From assembly GCA_965248775.1 (NCBI GenBank), contig OZ252150.1, forward strand, positions 4,340,001 through 4,404,000: a stretch of DNA of 64,000 nucleotides, given 5' to 3'. The notes below the pieces were generated by a model, which was not told where the DNA came from, made no database searches, and was given only the letters and a program-made list of their open reading frames with translations. Made by a program: the position numbers and the translations under genes. This document shows positions 31,810 through 40,716 of the stretch, piece after piece; position 1 is the stretch's first letter; each line of letters starts with the position of its first letter. The DNA comes from JBHHUI01 sp965248775. GTDB lineage: Bacteria; Chloroflexota; Anaerolineae; Anaerolineales; JBHHUI01.

Positions 31810-33177
31810 ATGGCCGTTCCCTCAATGCAACACGCCGGGCAATTAATTGCCTATATTTCGGATGGCGAACCCGAACAGCTCGTCGAAACGATGATCGCCT
31901 TTGCGAATAGCGATGGTGGCACGATCATCGTTGGGATTGATGAAACCGGGCTGCCGGCTGTAACCCCGATCTATGCCGATGAATTGGAGGGCTTACTGTA
32001 CGCTGCTGAAAGGCGCTGCCGACCAGTGATCCAAACAGGCTGGGAACAGCTGGACATGCCGGGTGGTGGCACTGCATTTGCGATCAGTGTCGTGCGCAGC
32101 ATTGAACTGCACTCTCTGGACGATGGTCGGGTACTGATTCGGGGTGGTAAACAGAATCGCCCGCTTGGTGGGGAAGAGATTCGCCAACTGGCCGCCACCA
32201 AATCCACCGGAGATTTTGAAACCGAGGAAGTGCCGGGTGCCCGTCGAGATGATCTCTCTGAAGATATCATTACCGAATATCTGGAAAAGCGGACTGCGCA
32301 GCAGCGCAAGCCGTTTGATGGCACTACCGACGAACTGCTGATCGAAATCGGCGCTCTGACATCTGCCAGTCTTCCCACGACCCTCGGTGTGCTCATGTTT
32401 GGTGAGAACCCGCAGGCGCTGCTCCCGCAGAGCGGATTGGTTTTTGTCAAATTCGTTGGCACAGACCCTCGTTCTGAAGATGGGAACGTGGGCTACGGTC
32501 GGCGCGAAGAGGTAGGCGGCCCATTGGCCCGTGTGGTGGAATCTGCCTGGCAGATCATCAACGAGGAAATGGCCGTCGGCGCGGTGGTCAAAGCATTGGA
32601 GCGAGAGGAGATCACCGAGTACCCCTCATTTGCCGTGCGTGAGGCGCTCGTAAACGCCGTCTGCCATCGCGACTATCGCCTGCAGGGGCGACGCATCGAA
32701 GTTCGGATGTATTCCGATCGGATGGAGATTATCAGTCCGGGCGGATTGCCGGGCTTCATCACCGTGGATAACATCGTAGAGGAGCATTTCTCTCGTAACC
32801 CCCGGGTCGTAAACGGCCTCTTCCAATGGGGGTATATCGAGGAATTGGGGCTAGGCATCGACCGCATGATCGAAGCCATGGTGCAAGATGGCCATCCACC
32901 GCCCAAGTTTAAATCGCAACCGTATTCATTTACAGTGACGCTATTCAACAACCGCGATCGGCGGGCTGCTCCGGCCTGGGAGCGCAGCATGAACGAACGC
33001 CAGGTGCGCGCGCTGACCTACATCCGTGAGCATGGTAGCATCACCAACCGTGAATATCGACAGGTGTGTCCAGATGTCAGCCCTGAAACCCTGCGCCTGG
33101 ACCTGGCCGATCTTGTCAGTCGAGGTGTATTGCTCAAGATTGGCGCAAAGAAAGGCACCTACTATATACTGAAGTAG
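31810..33177 (+). CDS. AlbA_2/Schlafen-type putative transcriptional regulator with GHKL ATP-binding domain
   Basis: A 455-residue cytosolic protein. The N-terminal AlbA_2 domain has LVETMIAFANSDGGTIIVGI and VLIRGGKQNRPLGGEEI. A GHKL-type ATPase fold follows, with REALVNAVCHRDYRLQGRRI and ISPGGLPGFITVDNI, then EELGLGIDRMIEAM. The C-terminal winged helix is around ERQVRALTYIREHGSITNRE and PETLRLDLADLVSRGVLLKI. Members are ATP-dependent helicase-like or HTH regulators with unknown ligands. No partner gene is adjacent; gyrA precedes it by 76 bp. Confidence 0.8.
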   Translation: MAVPSMQHAGQLIAYISDGEPEQLVETMIAFANSDGGTIIVGIDETGLPAVTPIYADELEGLLYAAERRCRPVIQTGWEQLDMPGGGTAFAISVVRSIELHSLDDGRVLIRGGKQNRPLGGEEIRQLAATKSTGDFETEEVPGARRDDLSEDIITEYLEKRTAQQRKPFDGTTDELLIEIGALTSASLPTTLGVLMFGENPQALLPQSGLVFVKFVGTDPRSEDGNVGYGRREEVGGPLARVVESAWQIINEEMAVGAVVKALEREEITEYPSFAVREALVNAVCHRDYRLQGRRIEVRMYSDRMEIISPGGLPGFITVDNIVEEHFSRNPRVVNGLFQWGYIEELGLGIDRMIEAMVQDGHPPPKFKSQPYSFTVTLFNNRDRRAAPAWERSMNERQVRALTYIREHGSITNREYRQVCPDVSPETLRLDLADLVSRGVLLKIGAKKGTYYILK

Positions 33178-33288
33178 TCAGGTTTATCTCCTGCACCAAA
33201 TTGAATAAAAGGGGGACCAGCTGACATTACGTCAAGCTGGTGAGGCTACGTATGTTGTTGTCACCTCGAATTACAAGACATAAAGCGA

Positions 33289-33327
33289 ATATATCCCAAG
33301 TTATCCCAATAATCATTTGGGATATAT
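33289..33327. promoter_or_regulatory. Inverted repeat overlapping the sensor-kinase start codon
   Basis: Perfect 11-bp arms ATATATCCCAA (33289-33299) and TTGGGATATAT (33317-33327) are separated by 17 bp. The right arm covers the first bases of the ATG at 33326. A third TATCCCAA lies between the arms. It can be an operator or an mRNA hairpin hiding the start. Confidence 0.6.
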
Positions 33328-35626
33328 GCTGAAGATGCTATTCATTTCACTAACCATACTGGGCTATGCCGGATTGCTGGTATATATTGCCCTCCGCAAA
33401 GATGTGCGCGCCAGCCGTGTGTGGCTCCTTGCATTCATCGGATGGTCGTTCGTTGTTTCGGCTGTATATGCTCTGGCAGCGCGTGATGTCCAACTCTTCA
33501 GTTATGGTACCGGAATCCCCATTACCATTACCTATTTCGTCAGCCTGGGGCTGCTTGGCGCACTCACATTAAGTTACATCGGATGGAAGATGGAGTGGAC
33601 CTTTCCGGCTGTTGCCAGCCTGGGAGTTTTGCTGCTACTTAGGGCAGATTTGGCGGGTTTCTTGCCACAAATTCACGCGCTCTCCTGGCGAGACGCCCTG
33701 GCAAACGAAAGTATCTTCTTGCCGTTGGCAATCGCCCTGCTCTGGGGCCTCGGGTATGGGTTCAACTTTGTTATGACTTTCATTGCCATAACCCGGGCGC
33801 GACTGCCGCTGCACGCCAACCATTTGTTATTGTGGTTAATCGTATTGCCTGTGATTCTGATCGCAGAAACAATGGCGGCCTGGAGCACAGAGCCATCTGC
33901 CACCATCGGCCGCCTACTGCGCCTTATTGGTGCGACCGGGGTGGTCTATGGAGTTACAGCGACGCGCATACTGGACGTGCGCAACACATTCCGGACCAGC
34001 CTCGGGAATGCCGTGCTCGTGACCATTACTGCCGCGATCACTCTCACCGGTATCGCCACTTCGCAGCCAATATTGAATTCGCTCTCAGGGGTGGCTGCCA
34101 TTCTTGCTGTTGCAGGGATTGCTCTCATTCTTGCGATAATTTATCAGATCTTGCGTGGTGTTACCGAGAACCTCGTCCGACGGGCAGTGATGCGTTCGGG
34201 CAACGATCCGGCCAATGTGGCGGCAAAGTACGCGCAACGAATCGCACGCCAGCTTCGCTTCGACGAACTGGCCGCTACTGTGGCGAAAACCCTGCGTACA
34301 GCGGTGGAGGCTAGCAAGGGCGGCCTTATCCTGTTGACACCGAACGGTGCCTCGGCACGCGCAGACGTCTACGCGGGTCTTGGCAAATTTCCCACAGACG
34401 TTCTCAATTTGCCATCAAAGAGTCCGGTTTTGCGGACGATGTTGAGTTCCCGCCGCCCGCTCTTGCAATACAACATCGATCTTAGCAAAGAGTTCAAAGA
34501 ATTATCAGAGCCGGAACGCGAGTGGCTGCAGAAACTCAACATGGATGTCTTTGTGCCGATCCTCGACGGCGATGATTTAAGCGGCATGTTAGCGGTTGGG
34601 CAGCGCATGAGCGGCGATCCGTACCGACGTTCTGAACTTGATCTGATGATGTCGATTGCCGATCAGACTTCCGTTGCGCTGAACAATGCACGCTTGTTCG
34701 AGAACATGCGTTCATTGAATAACGAGATGAAGTCTCTCAATAGCAACTTGATGACGACCAATGAGCAACTGGAGGAAATGGACCGCGTCAAAACCGACTT
34801 CATCACTATCGCCTCGCATGAACTGCGTACACCACTCACACAGTTACGCGGCTACGCCGATGTAATGGATGCGCTTGCAGCGCAGGGCACCATCAGCCCG
34901 GAGCAGGTAACGCAGCTCACAACGAGTCTGCTCACAGCCAGCGATCGTCTGGATGCCATCATTGGGCAAATGCTGGATGCCTCTCAGATCGATGTCGATG
35001 CGATGGAATTGAGTTTTGATGAGATCACGATCGAATCTGTATTGAAGCGTTCTGTCCAACCCTATGCTGATGCAATGCGCGCACGCGGACAGTCATTGTC
35101 TGTTCAGGGTTTGCAGTCACTACCATCGTTGTGGGCGGATAAACAGCGTCTTGTGCAGTCGTTTCAGCACCTTGTCGGCAACGCGATCAAGTACACGCCG
35201 GACGGCGGCCGCATTGAGATCAGAACGCGCTATTTGCCTCGCGATGCAGACCGTCGAGATTCGATTGAAGTACTACTCGTCGATACGGGAGTCGGCATCG
35301 ATCCCAAATATCACGAACTGGTCTTCGAAAAATTCTTCCGGATTGGCAGTACAGACCTGCATTCATCTGGGAGCACGAAATTTATGGGTGCAGGACCCGG
35401 GCTAGGATTGCCAATTGCCAAAGGCGTGATCGAAGCGCACGGCGGCGAAATTTGGGTGGAGAGTACCGGCTTCGATATGGAGAAATTTCCCGGTACAACT
35501 GTGCACGTCATCCTGCCGATACAGCCTCCAGCTATTTCGGCGGCAGCAGAAGCCGAAATAAAGAAGGTCGGGTTCAGCCTCGACCCGGATGCGTGGGATT
35601 CAGAGTTAAGTCGGGCACAGAACTAA
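33326..35626 (+). CDS. Membrane-bound sensor histidine kinase with GAF domain
   Basis: A 766-residue kinase. The first ~285 residues form about eight membrane helices. A GAF-like domain (residues ~305-465) and a short coiled-coil (NEMKSLNSNLMTTNEQLEEM) link to the kinase core. The H-box ASHELRTPLTQLRGYADV has the phospho-acceptor His at about residue 498. The N-box is HLVGNAIKYTPDGG, G1 is DTGVGID and G2 is GPGLGLPIAKG. No response regulator is adjacent, so it is an orphan. Start taken as ATG 33326 (MLKMLFISL); a TTG lies 9 bases earlier. Its 3' end overlaps murI tail-to-tail by 53 bp. Confidence 0.9.
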   Translation: MLKMLFISLTILGYAGLLVYIALRKDVRASRVWLLAFIGWSFVVSAVYALAARDVQLFSYGTGIPITITYFVSLGLLGALTLSYIGWKMEWTFPAVASLGVLLLLRADLAGFLPQIHALSWRDALANESIFLPLAIALLWGLGYGFNFVMTFIAITRARLPLHANHLLLWLIVLPVILIAETMAAWSTEPSATIGRLLRLIGATGVVYGVTATRILDVRNTFRTSLGNAVLVTITAAITLTGIATSQPILNSLSGVAAILAVAGIALILAIIYQILRGVTENLVRRAVMRSGNDPANVAAKYAQRIARQLRFDELAATVAKTLRTAVEASKGGLILLTPNGASARADVYAGLGKFPTDVLNLPSKSPVLRTMLSSRRPLLQYNIDLSKEFKELSEPEREWLQKLNMDVFVPILDGDDLSGMLAVGQRMSGDPYRRSELDLMMSIADQTSVALNNARLFENMRSLNNEMKSLNSNLMTTNEQLEEMDRVKTDFITIASHELRTPLTQLRGYADVMDALAAQGTISPEQVTQLTTSLLTASDRLDAIIGQMLDASQIDVDAMELSFDEITIESVLKRSVQPYADAMRARGQSLSVQGLQSLPSLWADKQRLVQSFQHLVGNAIKYTPDGGRIEIRTRYLPRDADRRDSIEVLLVDTGVGIDPKYHELVFEKFFRIGSTDLHSSGSTKFMGAGPGLGLPIAKGVIEAHGGEIWVESTGFDMEKFPGTTVHVILPIQPPAISAAAEAEIKKVGFSLDPDAWDSELSRAQN

Positions 35627-36404
35627 CTTCACATTCTTTCCCCAGCATTTCCAACAACCGCATACGCAGCAACGCCGGATCACCAGTCGTCTGGAATTTA
35701 ATATACCTATTGGCTGCTTTTCCCGCACTGAGATTTCTCTTTTCAAGCACCCGGCCCGCCTGACGGGCAACCGCTGCATTGGGATCGACGATCACCAATT
35801 CGGGTCCGCCAATATCCCGGATGGCTTTTTTTAGAAATGGAAAATGGGTGCAACCGAGTACGAGCGTGTCCATGCCCTCCGCCAATGGCTTTGCCAAAAT
35901 CCGGCGCAGGAGTGTTTTGCATTGCTCGGAGGCAGCCAGCCCGGCTTCTACGATCTCAACGAGTTCTGGTGCGGCGATGGGAATGATACTCGTGTCGCGC
36001 GCGAAGCGGGTGACGAGGCTCGCGTAGCGATCGGCTTGCAAGGTGCTGGCAGTGGCCAGTATGCCAATGACGCCGCTGCGCGTGTGCGCCGTGGCCGGTT
36101 TTACAGCGGGCTCCATTCCGACGATGGCGGTGTCCGGAAACTTGGAACGCAGATGATCGAGAGCGGCAGCAGAAGCAGTGTTACAGGCCACCAATACGAG
36201 CTTGGCCTTCTGCCGCAACAACTGGCGCATGATTGCTTCCGAGAGGGCTTGTATCTCACCCGCCGGCCGGGTGCCGTAAGGCAAGTTGGCCTGATCGGCA
36301 ATATATACTGTGGATTCCAAAGGTAATTGCTGCCAGACTTCGCGCAGCACAGAAAGCCCGCCGAGGCCGGAGTCGAAAATACCGATCGGTTGTTGGCTGC
36401 TCAC
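35574..36404 (-). CDS. murI: Glutamate racemase
   Basis: A 276-residue cofactor-independent racemase supplying D-glutamate for peptidoglycan. N-terminal IGIFDSGLGGLSVLREVWQQ, the first catalytic Cys in VLVACNTASAAALD and the second in LVLGCTHFPFLKKAI are all present, as is the GVIGILATAST segment. Length is normal. It is transcribed with the C26 amidohydrolase gene upstream (18-bp gap), and its 3' end overlaps that of the convergent histidine kinase. Confidence 0.95.
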   Translation of the reverse strand: MSSQQPIGIFDSGLGGLSVLREVWQQLPLESTVYIADQANLPYGTRPAGEIQALSEAIMRQLLRQKAKLVLVACNTASAAALDHLRSKFPDTAIVGMEPAVKPATAHTRSGVIGILATASTLQADRYASLVTRFARDTSIIPIAAPELVEIVEAGLAASEQCKTLLRRILAKPLAEGMDTLVLGCTHFPFLKKAIRDIGGPELVIVDPNAAVARQAGRVLEKRNLSAGKAANRYIKFQTTGDPALLRMRLLEMLGKECEVSSVPDLTLNPTHPGRG

Positions 36405-36422
36405 GCAGAGTGAAGCTGACTG

Positions 36423-37160
36423 CTAGGCAGGCTCGGCACCGTTCTGGCTGGCTTGCACAAGTCCTGCGAAAAGTCGCGGCATCTCAGTGGTGCCCAGCAT
36501 CCATTCTGGGTGCCACTGTACGCCGAGAGCGTAGGGATGTCCATCCACTTCGGCAGCCTCGATTACGCCGTCCGGTGCGTGTGCGACAATGCGCAGCTCG
36601 GGCGCGATATCCAGCAATGCCTGGTGATGCAGACTGTTGACTCCAACAATAGGGGTCCCCAGTACTTGGGCAAGCTGGCATTCTTCGTCGATCTGGACAT
36701 CGTGGGCAATATGATCGCGGGGATGGTCCGGGTAGTAATTGTGTTTCAACGACCCAGCGACTTCGGTTTCTATATCACGGATGAGGGTGCCACCAAGCGA
36801 GACGTTGAGAACCTGGACGCCACGACAGATAGCAAGTAGCGGTTTCTCTTCAGCAACAGCCCAACTGGCAAGATTGATTTCGATGCGGTCACGTTCTTCA
36901 TCCACTTCCAGTACCTGCTCGGTCATGGTGCTGCCAAAGAAGTGAGGGGCAATATCGCCACCCCCGGTGAGCACGACCGCATCCAGCCGCTCGTAAAGCT
37001 CTCGCAATTCGTCGTCAGAGAGACCGAGCGGGAGCATCACCGGCAGGCCGCCCTGCTTGCTAACACCTTCCGAGTACCAAAAAATCTGGCCGTAGATTTC
37101 TCCTTTGGCACCTTGCCAATCGCGGCGCTGGGACGAAATTCCGATCAGGGGTCGAGACAC
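36423..37160 (-). CDS. Gamma-glutamyl-gamma-aminobutyrate hydrolase family (peptidase C26)
   Basis: A 245-residue class I glutamine-amidotransferase-like hydrolase (PuuD type). Catalytic Cys in LLAICRGVQVLNVSLGG, His and Glu in GVQWHPEWM. The segment DAVVLTGGGDIAPHFFG is typical of the family. It should cleave gamma-glutamyl amide bonds; the substrate is not determined. Start taken as GTG 37160 (VSRPLIGIS), which has GAGGAAA just upstream; an ATG lies 33 bases earlier. It lies between rplS and murI. Confidence 0.85.
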   Translation of the reverse strand: MSRPLIGISSQRRDWQGAKGEIYGQIFWYSEGVSKQGGLPVMLPLGLSDDELRELYERLDAVVLTGGGDIAPHFFGSTMTEQVLEVDEERDRIEINLASWAVAEEKPLLAICRGVQVLNVSLGGTLIRDIETEVAGSLKHNYYPDHPRDHIAHDVQIDEECQLAQVLGTPIVGVNSLHHQALLDIAPELRIVAHAPDGVIEAAEVDGHPYALGVQWHPEWMLGTTEMPRLFAGLVQASQNGAEPA

Positions 37161-37190
37161 AGTTTCCTCGCAGTCTGATAAATAGTTAAA

Positions 37191-37220
37191 CAAAAAGCGC
37201 AGAGCTTAGTGCTCTGCGCT
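37191..37220 (-). terminator. Rho-independent terminator after rplS
   Basis: Read on the minus strand: a perfect 10-bp stem AGCGCAGAGC / GCTCTGCGCT, a 5-base loop, then a T-run (AAAAA on the plus strand). It starts 35 bp after the rplS stop. Confidence 0.9.
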
Positions 37221-37254
37221 AATGGTATCGCTGCTGATGGCAGTGCGTCAATGG

Positions 37255-37602
37255 CTATCGCTTTTCCTTAAGGCGTGCCTTTTTACCGGTGAGGCCACGC
37301 AAATAATAGAGTTGCGCGCGGCGGACTTTGGCCCGGCGGGTGACTTCCACCTTCTCGATGCGTGGCGAACGGAGCAGAAATGTGCGTTCCACACCCACAC
37401 CATGACTAGCGACACGCCGGACGGTGAAATTGGCATCATTGCCGCCCTTGCGAGATCGGATTACGGTGCCTTTGAATTCCTGAATGCGTTCCTTACCACC
37501 TTCAGAGATGCGAACGTGTACATTGACCGAGTCGCCGGGTTTCAGCTTCGGTATGTTTTCGTTCACCGGACCGGCAACGGCTTGTAAAATGTGTTCCTTC
37601 AT
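37255..37602 (-). CDS. rplS: 50S ribosomal protein L19
   Basis: A 115-residue L19, a protein at the 30S-50S interface. Typical segments: LKPGDSVNVHVRISEGGKER, QEFKGTVIRSRKGG, FTVRRVASHGVGVERTFLLR and RRAKVRRAQLYYLRGLTGKK. Length and ends are normal. It forms its own transcription unit with a TATAAT-type promoter, a structured leader and a strong terminator. Confidence 0.97.
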   Translation of the reverse strand: MKEHILQAVAGPVNENIPKLKPGDSVNVHVRISEGGKERIQEFKGTVIRSRKGGNDANFTVRRVASHGVGVERTFLLRSPRIEKVEVTRRAKVRRAQLYYLRGLTGKKARLKEKR

Positions 37603-37617
37603 TGATTGATCCTACCT

Positions 37618-37636
37618 GCGCACATTCTATGTGCGC
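37618..37636 (-). promoter_or_regulatory. Perfect hairpin next to the rplS ribosome-binding region
   Basis: 8-bp perfect stem GCGCACAT / ATGTGCGC with a 3-base loop, 16 bases upstream of the rplS ATG. With the larger hairpin at 37656-37683 it forms a structured leader, a possible site for autogenous control. Confidence 0.5.
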
Positions 37637-37655
37637 TTGTTCTCAGACAAAGTAT

Positions 37656-37683
37656 CGCCGCCCGGGATCGTTCCTGGGCGGCG
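37656..37683 (-). promoter_or_regulatory. GC-rich hairpin at the rplS transcript start
   Basis: 12-bp stem with one mismatch (CGCCGCCCGGGA with TCCTGGGCGGCG), 4-base loop. It starts 8 bases after the TATAAT at 37691-37696, so it would be the very 5' end of the rplS mRNA. No T-tract follows. Confidence 0.5.
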
Positions 37684-37690
37684 GAGCGAG

Positions 37691-37696
37691 ATTATA
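37691..37696 (-). promoter_or_regulatory. -10 element of the rplS promoter
   Basis: Perfect TATAAT on the minus strand, about 90 bp upstream of rplS. The -35 region is weak (CAAAAT). Confidence 0.45.
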
Positions 37697-37704
37697 GCAT
37701 AAAC

Positions 37705-39009
37705 TCAGGGTACATTTTGGTGTTTCAGCCAGTAGATGCTGCCATTCAGATCAACAACATACAGTTCAGCGGCTTCATCCTCGCCAAAGGAACTGATATT
37801 CAACTGTGTTTGCATAAACAGTTCGTTATTCCACTGCCCGGAGGCATCCTGCAAGAGAGTCCAGATTAGGCCAGAGCAGAAATCGCCATAAACATAGACC
37901 CCGTTCAGGCCGTTCTCGTACTGTCCCCGGTACACGTAGCCACCAGTAATGGAGCAACCACCTTCAGATTGGTGGTATTCGGCCACCGGCGGGACGTATG
38001 CGGCTGCATCACAGCCCGCCACAAAACAGTGGTTTCCCTCCATGCGATTCCAGCCGAAGTTTGCGCCGGGTGGCGAGGCGGCCCCATGGAAGTCGATCTC
38101 CTCCCAGTCATTCTGGCCTACATCTCCAATGTATAGATCGCCGGTCAGGTGGTCGAAGCTAAAGCGCCATGGGTTGCGCAGGCCATAGGCCCAGATTTCG
38201 GGATCCGCGTTCGAACCAACGAAGGGGTTGTCTCGTGGGACGCTGAACGGGCTGCCCCTGTCCACATCAATACGCAAAATGCTGCCCAGCCAGGCGGTGA
38301 GGTCCTGTCCGGCACCAAGCGGGTCTGCAGCCGAGCCGCCATCCCCAAAGCCGATATAAAAATAGCCGTCCGGCCCAAACGCAAGCTGGCCGCCGTTGTG
38401 ATTTGAAAAGGGCTGGAATTGTGTCAGGATAACGTCTTCGCTATTCGAATCTGCAATATCAGGATCATCAGACACAAGGAATCGAGATACTGCTGCGTTT
38501 CCGTTGCGGTCGGAATAGTGAATGAAGAATTCGCCATTGGACGCATATTCAGGATGAAAGGCCAGTCCCAGCATGCCTTGTTCGTTTGCTGCCCGTGTGA
38601 TATTGGCACTATGGTCGAGGAAAGGTGTGGAGAAGCGCTGACCATCCGAAACGATCCAGATTACACCACGTTGCTCGACGACGAATAAACGTCCCGAACC
38701 ATCACCGGCATGGGTCACATAGACAGGCCGGCGAAAGTCACCCGCGATCTCAACCAGCTCATAGTTTTCGCCATCCGGTAGAACGGTGGCCTGTAGTGGC
38801 GTAGCTTCTGTAGGTGTTTCCGAAGGGGGTGGAATTGTAGGCGCGTCTGTATCTGCCGGGATGGGCATGTTTGTCTCCGGCGCTGCCGTGACTGCTGCTG
38901 GGACTTCGATGACCGTTGTCGGAGCGGGATCGGATTGGGAGAGCAGCCCGCTTGCCGTACATCCGAGCATCAGGATCAAGATTGGTAAAAGTATGCCAGT
39001 CCTTCGCAT
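37705..39009 (-). CDS. PQQ-dependent sugar dehydrogenase-type lipoprotein
   Basis: A 434-residue exported protein starting at ATG 39009 (MRRTGILLPILILML). The lipobox is LMLGC, followed by a Thr/Pro-rich linker and a six-bladed beta-propeller of the glucose/sorbosone dehydrogenase family. Landmarks: FRRPVYVTHAGDGSGRLFVV, EQGMLGLAFHPEYASNG, FSNHNGGQLAFGPDGYFYIG, GDGGSAADPLGAGQDL, YGLRNPWRFSFDHLTGDLYI, GDVGQNDWEEID and GGYVYRG. It probably oxidises sugars or aldehydes outside the membrane using PQQ; no PQQ synthesis genes are seen here. Confidence 0.9.
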   Translation of the reverse strand: MRRTGILLPILILMLGCTASGLLSQSDPAPTTVIEVPAAVTAAPETNMPIPADTDAPTIPPPSETPTEATPLQATVLPDGENYELVEIAGDFRRPVYVTHAGDGSGRLFVVEQRGVIWIVSDGQRFSTPFLDHSANITRAANEQGMLGLAFHPEYASNGEFFIHYSDRNGNAAVSRFLVSDDPDIADSNSEDVILTQFQPFSNHNGGQLAFGPDGYFYIGFGDGGSAADPLGAGQDLTAWLGSILRIDVDRGSPFSVPRDNPFVGSNADPEIWAYGLRNPWRFSFDHLTGDLYIGDVGQNDWEEIDFHGAASPPGANFGWNRMEGNHCFVAGCDAAAYVPPVAEYHQSEGGCSITGGYVYRGQYENGLNGVYVYGDFCSGLIWTLLQDASGQWNNELFMQTQLNISSFGEDEAAELYVVDLNGSIYWLKHQNVP

Positions 39010-39368
39010 TACAGCTTCCTCACAGTTGTTGATTTGCCTTATCAATTGTATTGAATTTATGCCCACTTGATTGCGCTGCCATCGCAACCGATCAAATCCT
39101 TAACTTGAAACATGCGTCATTCCCGAGTAATCCCTAATGCGGGATCGATATAAGAAACCCCATATGTGGCGGTGGAACCCTACAGAGCCCTAGATATACA
39201 AAAACAAACGGATTATTTACGAATTTTCAAATTATTAAGCCGATATTTTGTATATAGTGTCAATAGAGGGAAGATGTAACGATTAAGATATTTATCTGCG
39301 GGGTGGTCCGTGCATCTACCTTTTCGTATATATAAGGGACCACAAAAACTATGAGAGAGGTATGAAAA
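39010..39368. other. AT-rich divergent intergenic region with an inverted repeat
   Basis: It separates the divergently transcribed dehydrogenase and LysM genes, so it should hold both promoters. An inverted repeat ATATACAAAA (39194-39203) / TTTTGTATAT (39246-39255) is visible. No gene is supported. Confidence 0.5.
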
Positions 39369-40022
39369 ATGAAACGCATTACTTTACTCCTGATTATCAC
39401 GGCGATCGTCCTGCTGGGAATTGTCCCAGTGGCCGGAGCTGCAGTACCGGATAATACTGTAACGATTAACGTCAACAACCGTTCAAGTTACGAATATAGC
39501 ATGCTGTTCTTAAACGGTACGACAGCTGTCAATATCTCGTCGGCTCATGCATTCGGTTGGGTATCCTTCAATGGCCCGGCGGGGCTGTACGAATACTTCA
39601 TCGACCGTGCGGATGGCTTCTCGTTTCACGGGTATGTGAACATTGCCCCCGGCTCGACGACAGAACTTTTGCTTTCGTCTGGCTCGACCACGGATCCAGA
39701 GTTGTCCATGACCACTGTACCGTCTCTGATCCCGGCACAGTCGTCAACGAGATACGTGGTGCAACGCGGAGACAATCTTGTGGATATTGCGCAATCGATG
39801 GGTGTCACACCGCAGTTCCTTGCAGCAGCGAACCACCTAGGCACTGGTGACGCTATCTCTGTCGGGCAGGTGTTATATTCGGACCGATGCGTTGCACAAG
39901 CCGGAGAGACATTGTCTCAACTCGCACGTCTGTTAGGCCTGTCAGTAGACGAATTGGCTGCAGTGAATAACCTGACCAACATGCACTTCCTTTCAGTTGG
40001 CCAAGTACTTTTCTTTCCATAA
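39369..40022 (+). CDS. Exported protein with two C-terminal LysM domains
   Basis: A 217-residue protein with a signal peptide (MKRITLLLIITAIVLLGIVP, cleavage probably after VAGA). The N-terminal ~90 residues are a beta-rich domain of unknown family. Two LysM peptidoglycan/chitin-binding modules follow: TRYVVQRGDNLVDIAQSMGV and CVAQAGETLSQLARLLGLSV, each ending in a SVGQVL motif. It probably attaches to the cell wall or sheath. Confidence 0.88.
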   Translation: MKRITLLLIITAIVLLGIVPVAGAAVPDNTVTINVNNRSSYEYSMLFLNGTTAVNISSAHAFGWVSFNGPAGLYEYFIDRADGFSFHGYVNIAPGSTTELLLSSGSTTDPELSMTTVPSLIPAQSSTRYVVQRGDNLVDIAQSMGVTPQFLAAANHLGTGDAISVGQVLYSDRCVAQAGETLSQLARLLGLSVDELAAVNNLTNMHFLSVGQVLFFP

Positions 40023-40716
40023 ACACTGATCATTACCGGGATGTAACCGAGCCTAGAAATGGCGTAACCTAGAGTCTATAGCTTCAACCGGAGTGCGTTT
40101 TGGTTTCTTCGTTTCTGTCTGAAAGGACGGAGATGATAATCAACTGAAGCGCACTTCGGATATTCGTCCGAGTAAGAGCACACCGCGCCCACAGCCTGGC
40201 CGGTGAGGGTGTATTTGGTCTGTAGACTTTGATCTGCCATTACGACCCAATCGATCCGGCACCGTGTCGAACGTCCGCCCTCCGTACCCACGTAGACTGC
40301 GTCTTTTCCTAAGCCGCATGGGCTAACATTTATCTAACTCAATAAAGCACTCGCTGCGTTAGTGTGTGCCTTGAACGCCTGATGCTGATCGAGCTTCTCA
40401 CGGCGATTCTCCTAGCCGCGGCGGCTAGACGCGGTGCATGTCAAATCGTCCTACAACTCGATGAACAACTACAGCAATTCCAGATTGACCACTTGCAGTG
40501 GTAATAGGATTGTTCTCGTCGGGCTTGCCCCCTTGGGTCCTCTCCCAAACCTGAGTTAATGAAGTTCCAGGCCCTTTTCTAAATTTCCACCACCAAGAAT
40601 CCTCAACATTAGAACTCACTGCGTTGACAGGCCAGCAGACGCATGTCAAAATCCGAATGCGGGCTGGGAAACTCGTTGGTCTGCGTAACAGGTACTCAAG
40701 AGTGGAGGAAAGCAAA
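40023..40716. other. Long intergenic stretch without a convincing gene
   Basis: Between the LysM gene and penicillin acylase. Frames on both strands are short and look like remnants. Only a possible 40-residue frame at 40382-40504 is listed separately. No inverted repeats of a known IS were recognised. Confidence 0.4.
40382..40504 (+). CDS. Possible 40-residue peptide
   Basis: ATG to TAA frame reading MLIELLTAILLAAAARRGAC then QIVLQLDEQLQQFQIDHLQW. A short hydrophobic start is followed by a Gln-rich helix. There is no clear ribosome-binding site and no family; it may be a gene fragment. Confidence 0.2.
   Translation: MLIELLTAILLAAAARRGACQIVLQLDEQLQQFQIDHLQW

Noticed and set aside
39010..39368. 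A further mobile-element end in the AT-rich inverted repeat
   Set aside because: The 10-bp repeat has no target duplication or transposase; it fits a regulatory region between divergent genes.
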